64,000 nt of DNA, taken from NCBI GenBank assembly GCA_012932865.1, contig SAXG01000052.1:272257-336256 (forward strand), given 5' to 3'. The DNA comes from Amylostereum areolatum. Lineage: Eukaryota; Basidiomycota; Agaricomycetes; Russulales; Stereaceae. The notes under the pieces are model-generated. The model searched no databases and was not told the origin of the DNA. It worked only from the letters and a program-made list of their open reading frames with translations. Positions 53,027 through 64,000 of the stretch are shown here, in pieces. Positions within the stretch are counted from its first letter, which is position 1; every line of letters begins with the position of its first letter. The position numbers and the translations under genes are program-made.

Positions 53027-53864
53027 TCACACCTTGTACCTCCGTCCCGTTTTCGTGAAGAACGTTTGCAGAACATAGACTTGCAGTCTGGTAGTCGATT
53101 AAGCACACGAATCTAGCGCCACAAAGAGAACCACTTACATCGCCATCCCGATGACGCCCAGCGTCTCCAACACAGCATACCAGAACAGACGACTAAAACA
53201 TCAGTCAAACAAGGGTTGACCGAACAATAGGTAGGGACGTACTTTTGCGTTCCTTTCACGATAGAGAAACCACGGTTCTCCCGCGTGTGGAAGCTGGTGC
53301 ACGGTCAGATCGCTTGAGGTAGAACATGCAGGATACACGCACTATTTCTGCGTCCGCTTGATATTCATCAACATGCCATTCAACCTGAATATGCTCTCCT
53401 CCAGCGCGCTCGTTTGTTCTGAGATCTGTCCAGGCTTCGCTGGGGCCTCCCTCCGCGGTTCGCTTTCCACCATGATATCAAAATCGACGAGCTTCTCGGT
53501 GAGAGTTGACATGTCATTCTCGAAACAGAATGCGTATTCGCCGACTGTGTTCGCAGTTAGGACGTAGTCCCCTTGACGTTCGCGGTTGCCATCCAGAATG
53601 ACCTTCTCGTTAGGATCTTTGACTTCGAAATCTATGTCAAACGAGCCACCCGACTGAACGGCAAAGTAAAACTGCGAAGCTGTCAGCACTGCGGTCGAAG
53701 GCAGCAGTTGGAGAACGCACTCCGATCTTTTCGCCGGCCGTATCGACATCAGCATAGAAGCATAGTCGTTCGTTGGGTGAGAGCGCAGTCGTTAGGGCAG
53801 ATGCGCGTACGTGCGTTGCAAGGAAAAAGAAAGTGAGAACCGAGAGTAGCCAGTTGAACGCCAT
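53027..53864 (-). CDS. emp24/gp25L/p24 family cargo receptor
   Basis: Five exons on the minus strand: 53864-53721, 53671-53343, 53293-53243, 53193-53139 and 53087-53027. Signal peptide (MAFNWLLSVLTFFFLATHV), GOLD domain (NERLCFYADVDTAGEKIG, SGGSFDIDFEVKDPN, GEYAFCFENDMSTL), coiled region (EESIFRLNGMLMNIK, YFHTRENRG), one membrane span (LFWYAVLETLGVIGMAI) and a cytosolic tail with the FF motif and basic residues typical of p24 proteins cycling between ER and Golgi in COPI/COPII vesicles. Which p24 subfamily is not settled. Confidence 0.92.
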
Positions 53865-54017
53865 GACGAGGCAAGGACAGGTGAGACGGCTCACGAGCGT
53901 TCATCATCCGTGGGAAAGTGTACAAATAACGCGTCAACAACTCCTGGGCGCGTCCACGCATATGGATTTCACCACCTTCGTTCTCGTCATTTCTCTGCTA
54001 CCATCTCTCCGTTCGTC

Positions 54018-56199
54018 ATGGCAGACGGCTCGCAGTGAGTTTTTTTCTTGTGATAATACTTCATAGGTCTAAATTTTCTAGGGAATCCTACTGGCTCTCT
54101 TTGGCTCTTAGGACACCGTCAAGGTCGCCAGGAAAATCCTCCCCGTTCTCGCGCATATACTCTCCAAAGTCCAATTTGGCCGACATTTTTCCGAAGCCAA
54201 GATCTCGATACTCTCTTTTTCCCTTCCCATCCTCTTCACCCGTCAAATCATCCCAAATGACCGCGCATACATCCTCCTACGGTTCTTCTTCGCCGATCCT
54301 TCTGTCCGCCGCATCTCGCAAGGCATCCGACTCATCCGACTCTTACTCCGGCCCTTCATCTTATGGCTCATCTTATCCGACCTCTTACGACGACCTCATC
54401 AACTCACCTGCTCAATATCCTACTGACTCGCACTTGCAAATGATTGCCTCTCCATTCCCTCTTCACTCGCAACAGGACTCTTCGTCTTTCGTCATTTCCC
54501 CTCCCAAACTCTCCCCAGTTACGCCAAATATCTTCTTCACCCCTTCTATCTCTCCTCGAAAGCCATACACTCCCGGGACTTCGCCCATCGAGCATTCGCC
54601 AAAACCTTTCAGACGTCTGATCACGATGGAGAGAAAGCTTGAATCCCCTGTATTTCCCCGCCGGTTTGATTCAGAAGAGCTTGATGGCGACTTTGACGAT
54701 GCACTTCTTTCCACGGATGAGGACGAAGACGACACGGGCCCTTCTCCCTGCGACTTGATGGCCAAGTTCGTCCAGTCGGACGAAGACGAAGACATATCTG
54801 CCTCGCCCGCGAACATAGTCTACTTCCAACCTTCTGCACCTCGCACTTTTGGCCCCCCTCCGCTCACTCCTCGTGCAAACTCTGGTCCAGCCATCAAATC
54901 GGCCTTCTCTTCCCCGCTTTCTTCGTGTTCTCCGTCTAGTTCTGAGGGCTCGCAGCACAACATCCCCCGCAGCCCACCGAAGGTCATGCGCAAAATTACT
55001 CAGTTGCCTGGTCGCGTTGTTTCTGGTCGCATGTACCATATCTCCCCGGAGCAGCCTCTGGATCTTGACGCTTCCCCTGCAGTGAGTTCATTCATGGAGA
55101 AAGGTGCACAAATTAACCAAATCTCCCAATCCTGCTAGCGCTCGAGAAGGAGCAAATCTGTATCTACCACGCGGTCTATCTTACTCATGAAACAATCCTC
55201 GGTAGAGACTTCACCTTCGCCTGTACCGTATAAGAAGCGTCGCATCTTGGACACCTCGGACGATTTCCCATTGGACTCTCGATCTACCTCCAGTTCTCCC
55301 CCTAGCTCTGTCATCTCTGATAATCCCACTTACCCTCAACGTACCTTTCCCCCTAACATTCCGATTAACCCTACCTTCGCTTTGTTCTATCGCCGGTTTC
55401 CCGTTAGTTCTTTCGTCGTGCAAGGAGGGCAAGAGTACGTTTTCCACTTTTCTCCTTGACCACTCAGCTGATCGGTTCCGCATCTTAGGCCCTCTCTGCC
55501 CTTCTCGGCAAGCATCCGCCAACTACAATCCCCCTCGCACCCTGCTGGACCTATACACCCCTCGTTTTACTCGTGGAATTGGACGTACCAAGGTCGGCGC
55601 ATGTCCCATTTGCGCCGAGAAGCTTAGTCGTGGAGGCGAAGGCCGGTTCAAGTGGCTTAGCATGAAGTTCTCTGCGTTCAAGTGGTACGCTTGTGGTGTT
55701 CACTCTCGACTTTCATGCTGAAATTTTACTCAAGGGCTCTCACTATCTCATCATGTTGTTATGTGTGTTGACGCCTCGTATTGCAGCTACCACATGCAGT
55801 ACGCACACGGCATATCCTCAGCTACTGGCCGTCCATTTTCTCCGCCGACCGACTTCCGAACCACCCCTCGGCCTAAAGCTGCGAAGCGGGAACGCACCGA
55901 AATGGTCGAAGGCAGGTGCCACAAGTGCAAGAAGTGGATTCCCCTGGAAAGCGTCAAAGAAGGTGACGCGAAGGTAAAGCTACGCATGCCTTCGTCTTAC
56001 AATCTCACTGATCACTATTGTAGGTGATGGAACTCTTTTGGTATGTGCTCTTGTAGCTTCTTGCCTTCGCCCCCTCACTGGACATAGGTGGAAACATGCC
56101 GCAACTTGCCACCAGGGCTCAACTATCGACGGAGAGGGTGATGTCTTCATATCAGACGCCATTCACATGGACATCACGAAGGACTTGCAGGTCGTGTAA
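54018..56199 (+). CDS. Rua1_C domain protein, putative transcription regulator
   Basis: Exons: 54018-54034, 54082-55081, 55139 to about 55441, about 55496-55684, 55787-55973, 56024-56040 and 56088-56199. A long Ser/Pro-rich, acidic N-terminal half precedes a basic KKRR patch. The C-terminal part has TPRFTRGIGRTKVGACPIC, GRFKWLSMKFSAFK, YHMQYAHGIS.., GRCHKCKKWIPLE and ELFWWKHAATCH, the Cys/His pattern of the Rua1 C-terminal zinc-binding domain. Rua1 of Ustilago controls a secondary-metabolite cluster; no such cluster is visible here. The junction near 55441/55496 is one base out of phase with obvious donor and acceptor, so either the splice differs or a base is missing. Confidence 0.75.
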
Positions 56200-56570
56200 T
56201 CGGACTTGGAAGCACTCACGGACCTGGGCTCTGGACTTGCCCCTGTATTCCCAACCGTATCCCGCTGTATTTTTCTCTCGCTTTGCTTTGTATCTCTAGT
56301 CATCACATTGCTCTCTTACTGCACGTACTTATCATGTCAATGCCTCCCACTCATCGCACACCGCTCTCACCTGCCATCATCCCTGTCGCTGTATCTGGTC
56401 TCGAATGTTACTCCGTCGTGTCCCTTCGTGTACTTACTGTTATATCGGGCGTACTAGGCTGATAAAACATCCCAAAGTTCATCTCGCATCATAATGTCCC
56501 CTCACACTACAACAAAAGGAAAGTGAGAGAGCAAAGTTGCCCCCAAGTAAATCATCATAATGAGGCTATG
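56200..56570. other. Spacer between convergent genes
   Basis: Pyrimidine-rich 3' flanks of the Rua1_C gene and of SUS1; no coding signal. Confidence 0.4.
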
Positions 56571-57013
56571 TTATTGGAATTGTTTCTCCAAATACTGTCG
56601 AATCAACCCTTCTATGTCGCGCCGGACACTGTGAGGGATATCGTCTATGGCGTGTCAGTGAGAGGAATTATATGGACATCGAATGCGAACCATGTGTACT
56701 AGTGATATGCTCAACCAGTTCTCGTGTTGACGGCGGGTCCATGAGTCGAGCATGCTCTAATGGTATGCAGACGTCAGTTGCCGTAGTGAACACCTCTGAT
56801 GGAGCTCGCCTTTGCTTTGACCACGTAGAGTGTCAAGCCAGCACTCGTCATTCAGTTTGTATTTTAGTGACAACACAATCCTAGGGTTACAGTTAGCACT
56901 AACTCATCAGCCTGAGGACGATGGCTTTACCTGTCCCAATCCCCACTCTCAACCATACGTCTTTGAAGAGAGCTATAGACCTCCTCAGCCTCAGATTTTG
57001 TCGCCACAGGCAT
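56571..57013 (-). CDS. SUS1: SUS1/ENY2, SAGA deubiquitinase module and TREX-2 subunit
   Basis: Four exons on the minus strand: 57013-56931, 56880-56794, 56756-56716 and 56644-56571; introns 50, 37 and 71 nt. About 96 residues: MPVATKSEAEEVYSSLQRRM, VESGDWDRIVLSLKYKLNDE, CWLDTLRGQSKGEL and DDIPHSVRRDIEGLIRQYLE follow the five-helix SUS1/ENY2 pattern (two-helix start, central Trp-Asp, conserved IP..V(K/R).. end). Couples histone H2B deubiquitination to mRNA export. The 37-nt second intron is very short. The region between residues 52 and 72 is the least conserved and rests on the splice choices. Confidence 0.85.
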
Positions 57014-57269
57014 TCCTTCTCCGTCTTCTACAACTATGTGGTTGCGTTGGAACCAGGAGGCGTCCTTGGAAGGAGGACGAAAGGAGAGCAAGTCGCGATC
57101 CTCGGAATGTAGACGCGTCGATCATGTGCACTGTGCCCGTGAGAAAATCATCAAGCGCCCGCCAGCTGCTCGCTGCTCCGAACGACTTGGCCGTCGCGTC
57201 TCGCCATGCTTTCTATCGCAGCCGGCCTTGGCTGAGAAGATGGGGGAGATGTAAGGGGAGAAGGCACAC

Positions 57270-57361
57270 AAGCATCCACCTATTGCGAGCTCCTCTTCGA
57301 GACGATATTTGCCACCGAACGTGAAGTCCATCCTGGTAGACGACGATGTGAAAGCGGACAT
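57270..57361 (-). pseudogene. Possible casein-kinase-1-like N-terminal fragment
   Basis: MSAFTSSSTRMDFTFGGK followed by YRLEEELAIGGC resembles the start and glycine loop of CK1-family kinases, but the frame then runs into Arg-rich sequence with no kinase motif and the next gene begins 250 bp later. Either a truncated relic or the first exon of a gene disturbed by sequence errors. Confidence 0.3.
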
Positions 57362-57899
57362 GTCAACAACTGTGGCGGTCCTCTGGTGCGAAGAAGAAGA
57401 AAGACGGAGGAGATGGCGATGAAAAGGAAATACCGACCTGGGTGGAGAGGGGGGAAGATATAGGGAGGGAGGATGCGGGACGGAGTGGCATGCACGGACG
57501 CGGAGGACGACGAGCGAAGGACGAGCCGATCAACGACCCAATCCTCAAATCCTCCCTCAAACTCAACACCGGGTCATGTGATGGCGGATTTCCTACGTCA
57601 CAACCCAGTCACGGTTGTCACCTCCTCCTCCTCTGGAGTCTGCCTTCGCCCTTTTGAGCTGGTAATCCCGCTTGAACCCCTCGTCTACACACCCTCTCAC
57701 GGTTTCGACTGAATTTTATGCTTTTTTTCTCTTCCAACGTTCACAAAACTCTCGTGACATGTTAGTAACATTGGCATCTCACCGAAGAAGGATACATTCT
57801 GCATGGCACTGCGGGTTCACACTGGCCGGCTGGCCCAAGCTTGTGCGGATAGGGGCTTACGACGGCACATGAGGTAGAAGCAAGAGTAGGCCGATCGCC
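57362..57899. other. Intergenic, no assigned gene
   Basis: Overlapping frames on both strands, one hydrophobic on the minus strand, without splice logic or recognisable motifs. Confidence 0.25.
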
Positions 57900-58418
57900 A
57901 TGGATACATCCCCCGTTACCTGCAGGTTCCTCCAAGGCTACGCTTCAGCACCTGCGGACCATGATCCACAACTTCAAACTACCCACACACGTCTTCATGA
58001 GGCCGACTGCGCCAAACCGAATTGCCTCGAACCACGACGGTCTCTGTCCCGGTCTGCGATCACAGGTTCGGTCCGGTACCTTGCCCAAGGTCGATACTTA
58101 CACTTCACCCCCTGCCAATGCATTCGAACTGCATTCGAACGCCCGACTGCAAAGTATCGGTATGTTGTCTCCACCAACGTTTCGCAATTTCTGTCTGGGA
58201 ATTTCATCCTTATATCTACTTGCGGGTTCCTTACTCCCTGGCTCTATTTTCTACCGCGAGCCTGCGATCTTACACCCGGTTCACTGAACGCGCTGTACAG
58301 CGCTCGGAAAAAGGAGGCCAAAGACACAGAGAACCACTGGCCCTCGCTGATAGGAAGAATCGCTAATTCTGTTTTCTATTTGTGTCTCACGATTCAATTA
58401 TCACCTTCGTCGTCTTGA
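57900..58418 (+). other. Overlapping open frames, identity unknown
   Basis: Three plus-strand frames are open over several hundred bases (172, 108 and 114 codons), which is unusual for non-coding DNA of this composition. None matches a family I know and no intron model unites them. Confidence 0.2.
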
Positions 58419-58424
58419 GTTTCG

Positions 58425-58830
58425 ATGCCGCTGATCCACGACGAATCAGATATCGTAAGTGATGTATTGAGAAACGGGTGTCAATACGAGGGGCATCGCC
58501 GCGCTTCTCACTTTCCCTTAGCTCCGTTCATACGTCGAGAGTCCCACGATTGACTTCGAACCGGCCTCACGAGTACCTTTGCGCAACCTTGTGACATCTG
58601 TGTACAATCCGCTCAGGATACATCACACCCCTCAGGTGGGATTGCATCGGTCCATTATGTTAGGAGACTGCCGAAAGCGCTTTCTTACCGCAAGCCTGTT
58701 CCGACTGGTCGACCCCTGCATTGCCAAGTTCCGCAAAGCGTTGATTGGGGTGGACGACGCAATGATGCCCAGCCGCACCATATCCGCACCTTCGTGTCGT
58801 ACGTTCGCGGTTTCGCCTGTCCTGAATTGA
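58425..58830 (+). CDS. Putative two-exon gene of unknown function
   Basis: Exon 1 58425-58454 (MPLIHDESDI) and exon 2 58522-58830 are joined in phase across a GTAAGT..TTAG intron of 67 nt. About 112 residues: LRSYVESPTIDFEPASRV, NLVTSVYNPLRIHHTP, MLGDCRKRFLTASLFRLVD. Soluble, no recognised domain; may be the start of a longer gene, given the sequence problems to the right. Confidence 0.35.
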
Positions 58831-59133
58831 CACATCCGACGCAACCGCGACAGCATTCACTGGACGTACTGAACGCCCTGTCCCTGTGGTAATTGAGCGA
58901 TGCGGAAACCCGATTCCGGACCAGCGCGGTCAGTTCATCCATCTGCTTGCCTCTCGATTTTGCTGAAGCCAGACCATCCACGTCTCCTGCAGAGCGGAAC
59001 GAATAAAAGTTTCTACCAAAACACTGCTCGGCGCCTGGCTCCAGCTCCAGATGCCTATAAGATGCTCTAACACGTTGCAAGTCCCTAGCATCGACCGCTC
59101 CTCTCGAAGATTCGATCCCATATCCACCACCAT

Positions 59134-60210
59134 GCTGTCTGTGCAACGTCTCTTGTGTTCTCCTCGCTCGCGCGTCCGCGTTGAGTTCGCCCTCTCCGCG
59201 CGTTGGTACGACGTTTCGCATCAATCATGATGTCTCGACGCCATGAACACACCTGTCCAGCACGTCGCACGACGGCGTCGACTTGTTCCACCCCGATCGT
59301 CGAGTCTAGCTCCTCGTCCTCGTGGGAAACAAACACCGTCCTCCTTGAAGTGTTAACCTCCCCGACGCCGGTGGTATCGTGGCCGATGGCCTGGGTTTTG
59401 GAAGATTCTGCGGGCTACTCCCCATTTTTTGCCACCGACGCTTACAAGCCTGAGCCCAAGCCCAAGCCCAAACCATCCCGCACGCCTTATCCTACCCGAC
59501 GAAGGAAAATACCGCTACCGTCACTATCACGGACACCGTTACCGATGTTGAGCCCACGAGATCATAGGGACCACGACGGTCGTAGAGACGGCGACCGAGG
59601 TCATTACTGCCACTGCTAAGGTTACGGTCGTGCCCAGCCCACCCCTTCTGCGATCGACGTGTGCGGCGGGATTGTATGTTTTTACTATGTTCATGTCCTT
59701 GAGACAAGACTGACGGACATATCACTAGGCAACACTACTTGCAGCGAGGTCGGTCAGCTCCCGCCGACGACTGATGACTGTCAGGTCATTAAAGACGCCG
59801 TCGCCATCTTCCAAGGCAACGCATGCAGGCTATTTTCCGCTATTCGTTCTGCTCATAAATCTAATGGTGTGATGTGCAGCTCCAACTTTCATCGTCGACC
59901 CGTTGCATATCCAGCAATCCACATCGGACTTGTCGTTTCTTCTTCGAAAACCTTGGAACGGATCGGTCGAGTACTGCTGGAATGATTGGAAATATCTCAT
60001 CATTTCATTCGCGAAATGGATCGTGTTGATGTGTCTGTCGGGCAGGCACACGGGCTCGGCTTCCGCATCGCAGTGCTTCCCGCCTCGATGCCATTCAGCA
60101 CGTTGGCGGTGTGCGAGGCCTTGGACAACACCTGGGAAGTCGGGTAAGGCATTGTCGGTCTCTGCGGAACGGCCCAGTCGACCCATCTGCGATGTGCGTC
60201 AGCACTCGTA
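59134..60210 (+). pseudogene. Putative secreted protein with a conserved Cys motif, frames broken
   Basis: The best part is an exon after an intron ending near 59728: NTTCSEVGQLPPTTDDCQ and VIKDAVAIFQGN, then about 59879 PTFIVDPLHIQQSTSDLS and SVEYCWNDW. The same motifs occur in the gene at 61138. Upstream, Pro/Lys repeats (PEPKPKPKPS) and a Thr/Val-rich stretch (VTITDTVTDVEP, TATEVITATAKVTVV) look like a stalk. The pieces need several one-base shifts to form one frame, e.g. AGCCCACCCCTTCTGCG near 59640 lacks one C. Start uncertain. Confidence 0.4.
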
Positions 60211-60211
60211 A

Positions 60212-61137
60212 AACCGCAAAATCTCCAGTTTAGTCCAAGACGTCAGTTCTTACGCGTTCTTTTGAATTACCGTATTTGTGTGGGTTTTATGTGGCACATG
60301 ATGTTTTTTTCGGGTCCAAGGCTTGAAACTTGAAGTCTTGGCTTGAGCTCGAATATCCGAAAGACTTAGAAGAGATGATAGATGAATGGATGAATACGAA
60401 AACGAGTAAGAAGCACAGAATCCGCTGATAGGCCATCGCTCGCAGGACCCTACGCAAACCCGCCGCCGGCCAACCTTTTTTTCCCGCTTTCCAAGGTAAA
60501 ACGGTACCTCGTCTGCCCGGAGTCGAGGCTAGTGCGGTGAAAATCTTGACGGAGGCATTGCCAGTCGTGGATGCATGGCCTGGCCTTGGGTACCTTTCCA
60601 AGGAGCCGGATCCGCTCGACATGTGCAACGGTTTAGTGGAGGATTGCCATATCCCAGAGGGAAAGTCTTGACATGTAGGTCTACACTACGTGTACCCAGA
60701 GGCACAGGGATGCATGTCATACGACGACCGCGTTCTCTGAGCCGTAGGTAGTCCGTTGGGATAGAAATAAAACACTATGTGCCTCTAGGTGCCCGTGATC
60801 ACCGGGGATCTGTGATCACCGTGGTAGGAACCATCCTTTCGTTACGAATAAGGGTATGTTCAGAAGTGGTGAGCAGGATGTCAATGCGGGGGAGGACGCA
60901 GGCCTTCATTGGCATTGCGTACCTTGTCTCTTAACAACCTCCCTATACTGCCCACACGGGCAGGGCGTCGCCGGAACTTTCATTGAGTGATGAGGGCAGA
61001 AAGCCCGCAAGGAGGTCCGTGAGTGGAGGAGCGTGGACCTGGAGAGAATCTATAAAGGTGAGTTGACTTGGGATAATAGACGGTCAGAAGCTACTTTCAC
61101 CTCTTCTACTCACATTCACATTCACATCGACATCGAC
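60212..61137. other. Intergenic stretch with divergent A/T-rich parts
   Basis: No gene recognised. TATAAA at 61049-61054 lies about 85 bp upstream of the next start and may be its promoter. Confidence 0.4.
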
Positions 61138-62025
61138 ATGACAATGTTTTCCTTCACTCGTCTGGTTACGCTCGCCGCCCTCGCCCTCGCCGTCAGCGCG
61201 AACCCGCTCGTTGAGCGCCGAGTTTTGCTTCGTGCACGAACCCGACTCTTCTGTCGAGTGAGATTATCACTGGTGGTGTGACGATGTCCACTTCGCCTGC
61301 GACGAGAGCAGCGGCGCAAGCCTGAAAGCCCGCCAGACAGTGACTCCTCCTGCCCTCATAAATGTCTGCGGTGGTGGCTTGTGAGTGGCTATTCGGCATG
61401 TCGAGGACGCTACTAACCTTGGATCCAGGTCAGAAATTGTGCACTAACGCGCCGGGGTGCTCCCTCCTACGAGCGAGGACTGCGATACAATCAAAGATGC
61501 CATTGCGATCTTCGAAGGCAACCAAAGTACGCCGTATCCTTTTCATTTCTTGACCTATGCTGATCCCCGATGTTAGTTGAAACATTCGACGTTCAGCCCG
61601 GACACATCCAGTCGCTCAGTTTCCAGACCTGCAGTTACTCCTTCACGAACTTGGGCGCGCCCTCTGGAGTACTGCTGGAAGGACTTGGTAAAGCGTTACA
61701 GTTGCATGAGGTGGACCACGATGTGCTGAACGGGATTCTTCATGTAGTCTACCACGGCGTCTGCGGCAGCAGCGTCTGTTTCCGCCTACCCAACCCACCT
61801 TTTCGGAAGGTGATTGCAAAGCTCTGGATCAAAACGGTTGGATTGTCAGGTATGTGTTGTTGTCGTACGAATATACCTGCGACTTGACGATTTGTCTGCA
61901 GCGCGAGAGCCACTCGTAAGTGGTTGTGTCGGACTGGCGGATAGGGCGGCTGATGATGTGTGTCCAGCAACAACACTGCGTCGGGGGTGTGAGGAGGGCT
62001 GTCCGAGGAGTTGTCAGCAGCTGTG
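61138..62025 (+). pseudogene. Secreted protein, paralogue of the gene at 59134, frames broken
   Basis: A good signal peptide (MTMFSFTRLVTLAALALAVS then ANPLVE) starts at 61138. Later exons carry the paralogous motifs PPALINVCGGG, CTNAPGCS, DTIKDAIAIFEGN (reached only with a one-base shift after TGCTCCCTCCTACG near 61460), ETFDVQPGHIQSLSFQTC and LEYCWKDL (again shifted). Probably a small cysteine-containing secreted protein of a lineage-specific family. The gene may be intact in reality if bases are missing from the sequence. Confidence 0.45.
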
Positions 62026-62139
62026 ATTTTCTTTCTACTTGGGTTTTATGTGGGGACCAGGAATTGCGGGTTAATTGATGCTGTTGTATGCACCAGAGGA
62101 TGTAAAGCCGAGTGAGGGCTCTTCCCTGTCAGCGCCCCG

Positions 62140-62950
62140 GGTGAACGCGCAAACGGAATTTTGATTACAGCAATGAGAGACTGAAAACAGGACAACGGAA
62201 TTACAGAACGGTTATATAGTTGATCTTGAAGTGAAGCGAAATGAGGGAGAAGATGAGACACTGAAGTGTTCATATTAGTAGAAATAGGTGGTGAGACGCT
62301 GCAAACACGCACCTTCAGGTCCTGCACGAGGTAGTAGAATACACGCAGCCCCTCCGGATCCTCACTATCTTGAATATCAACCAGGGAGCCGATTTTTGCA
62401 GTCTGAGGTTGGGGTTTGCGATTTTATAAACGAAGTGAATGTTAATCGCACGCACCTCGAACGCGATATGATCATTGCTACACGGACTTCGAGGTCTTGC
62501 TTCCCGACGATGTTCTTCTTCGGCCAATTGGTATCGTCCTCCCTGTAGTAGTATGGGTTTCAGACGAGGACAGTTCGAGGAAAAGGTTGTACGTACTTGG
62601 TGATCTCGCTCTGTCCACAATCCTCTTCAGCTCTTTCACTACCAGCGGCCCTATCCACACTGGCGGAACGCAATGCAACGCGTGAAAATTACGCGAAAAT
62701 GGGCCACAGAAATGTCAGATGCGATGGAAAGTCTGAACACGCGAATCCACGCACTCTCTTTGCGAATCAGGAATCATTCCGGTAGTTGGAGTTGTTGCGT
62801 AACGCAGACGTCCATGCGAGTATTCGAACTCGAGGAACTCATGCCATGTTTTCTGAATGGCCGGTACTGGGGAAAGATGATAGGTCAGACGGGAGTGGAA
62901 GTTGAACATCGAGCAGGACAAGTACTAGTACCTAGTGATAACGAAATACG
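62140..62950 (-). pseudogene. MAGO: MAGO (Mago nashi, exon junction complex core), frameshifted
   Basis: Minus strand. Recognisable blocks in order: HEFLEFEYSHGRLRYA, NNSNYRNDS (other frame), KELKRIVDRSEI (approximate), [56 protein letters not shown] and a C-terminal piece beyond an intron. These are the MAGO signature; the protein binds Y14 in the exon junction complex. Between blocks the frame slips by one base at least four times, each explained by one base lost from a CC or GG pair (for instance GTAGCAATGATC near 62475). Pseudogene or unpolished sequence. Confidence 0.8.
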
Positions 62951-63239
62951 ATATCAGAGTAGACACCGAAGCCGTCCCTCACACGATACCTGGGGTAGAA
63001 AGGATCCTTCTCGTAAGACATGACGGGAGCGTTCGTTGAGGCGTTCAGGTTGTTCAATGCTCAGCGGACTCGCCGGACAGGCAGCGCCGGAATATTCTTA
63101 CGTAATCACACATGTTCGAGAGTCCAGACTCGAGAGATTCGAGGTTTATAAGGACGTTCACGTCTACAACCATGCAGTTGCAGCGTGATGTGCATGCATT
63201 GAAGTGAAGTATTACGAAGACGATACAACCTTCGACTCC

Positions 63240-63640
63240 TTAGGGGCTCCTTGCGCGGTTTCGTCTCTGCGCGATGATTTGCGCGACGAGATCCTGGAGT
63301 TTGTCTTTGCCCGTGGTGTCTTCCAGTTGCAGTCGCATCTGCCGACACGCTCTCCAACTGTTCTTTGCCGACGCCGACCGGGAATCTATGCCATCGCACG
63401 ATGCGCATGCCCCCGCCCGCCATCGAATGCCGCTGAGGTACTTTATACACGGTCAACAACTTCGGGATCCGCGTGTATGCCTTGATAGCCCGCTTATGAA
63501 GCGCCGCTCAAAGTTCTCCTGGGACTTTTTGTGGGCGAACGGTCGCCGGAGAACAGTCCACAGCGTGCGCTTCGTTGGCAGCATGGCCTCCTGACGCGGG
63601 AATACCCAGCGAGAGCAGCAGCGTGTTGTGCGAAATGAGT
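63240..63640 (-). pseudogene. RSM10: Mitochondrial ribosomal protein uS10m, frameshifted
   Basis: Minus strand. LPTKRTLWTVLRRPFAHKKS, QENFERRF, then in other frames DPEVVDR-like sequence, GMRIVRWHRFPVGVGKEQLE and RLQLEDTTGKDKLQDLVAQI, ending at a TAA near 63242-63240. This is the uS10 family with the mitochondrial C-terminal extension. At least two one-base losses (for example CTTCATAAGCGGG near 63500, where CTTCCATAAG fits) and a splice junction separate the blocks. Same caveat as MAGO. Confidence 0.7.
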
Positions 63641-63665
63641 ACTTTGAAGAAGCAAGTGAGGCCAA

Positions 63666-64000
63666 TGCGACCGGAAGTGGATCGACGCGACAGGGATACC
63701 GTAAGGCGCGGGGTGTGGTATGGAGTCAGGAGGCCACGTCCGTTTACGACGGTGGCATGATAGTCGCGTCTTCGGGATCTGCCGGACCTTGCGAATAGGC
63801 TGTGAGGCGACAGTCTTTTTTACTGGGACAGACGTGGAGAAGTCGACGAGCTGGACCTATCTGAACGTCAGCTCATTTCCGAAGAGTATGACTCGAACCG
63901 AATGAAAGTAGAACGTACGACGTGCTTTTACAACGAGACCACGCGATCGAGGAGGGCCGTGAAGACACAGTAGAAAGCGAGCAGCCCTCTGGTGCGATTG
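63666..64000. other. Window end, unassigned
   Basis: Only short frames; probably the promoter side of the uS10m gene and the start of something outside the window. Confidence 0.25.

Noticed and set aside
1..64000. CRISPR arrays, bacterial operons, riboswitches, tRNA or rRNA genes
   Set aside because: No regularly spaced repeats, ribosome-binding sites or cloverleaf sequences noticed; the spliced genes are fungal.

Overview
This window looks like a chromosome segment from an agaricomycete (mushroom-forming) basidiomycete. The host genes are dense, with introns of about 48-70 nt and GT(A/G)NG..YAG borders. They include a secreted KRE9/KNH1-like protein, a PTC7-type PP2C phosphatase, proteasome beta2, a GVP36-like BAR protein, TSR3, an emp24/p24 protein, a Rua1_C-type regulator, SUS1/ENY2, and broken copies of MAGO and mitochondrial uS10. 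No other domain of life fits.

Layout. 1-876: an unidentified coding frame split by a solo LTR (309-682). 877-18133: a roughly 10.2-kb Ty3/gypsy chromovirus on the minus strand (element D, TSD AGCGC), carrying a second, 7.1-kb chromovirus nested inside it (element A, 4128-11202, minus strand, TSD CTCCG). 18406-20590: two agaricomycete-type genes of unknown function. 20978-34453: a minus-strand Helitron RepHel gene, cut in two by a nearly pristine 7.1-kb chromovirus (element B, 23157-30253, plus strand, TSD ACTCG). 34866-42548: a short poly(A)-tailed retroposon (E, 13-bp TSD) cut by a third copy of the same chromovirus family (element C, 34888-41996, plus strand, TSD CTAAC). 42562-64000: ordinary host genes.

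Elements A, B and C are one family: 420-425 bp LTRs beginning TGTCACGG or its complement, gag with a CCHC knuckle, protease-RT-RNaseH-integrase and a C-terminal chromodomain. B is intact with LTRs differing at 1 site; A and C are decayed. D is a different family (510-bp TGTTA..TAACA LTRs) with extra genes downstream of pol: a spliced coiled-coil/zinc-knuckle protein, a basic protein, and a small membrane protein running into the 3' LTR.

The strongest unusual signals concern replication and translation of these elements. In both families the sequence after the 5' LTR is complementary over 10-11 nt to the LTR sequence 33-34 nt downstream of its TATA box, as expected for Tf1-like self-priming. 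In both, a leader of about 1.0-1.35 kb lacks any AUG yet keeps a long open frame in phase with gag, separated from it by one stop codon. In both, pol lies in the -1 frame at a run of five U residues at the gag stop. Host genes to the right of about 59 kb and copy C carry many single-nucleotide indels, which either record decay or are uncorrected assembly errors.
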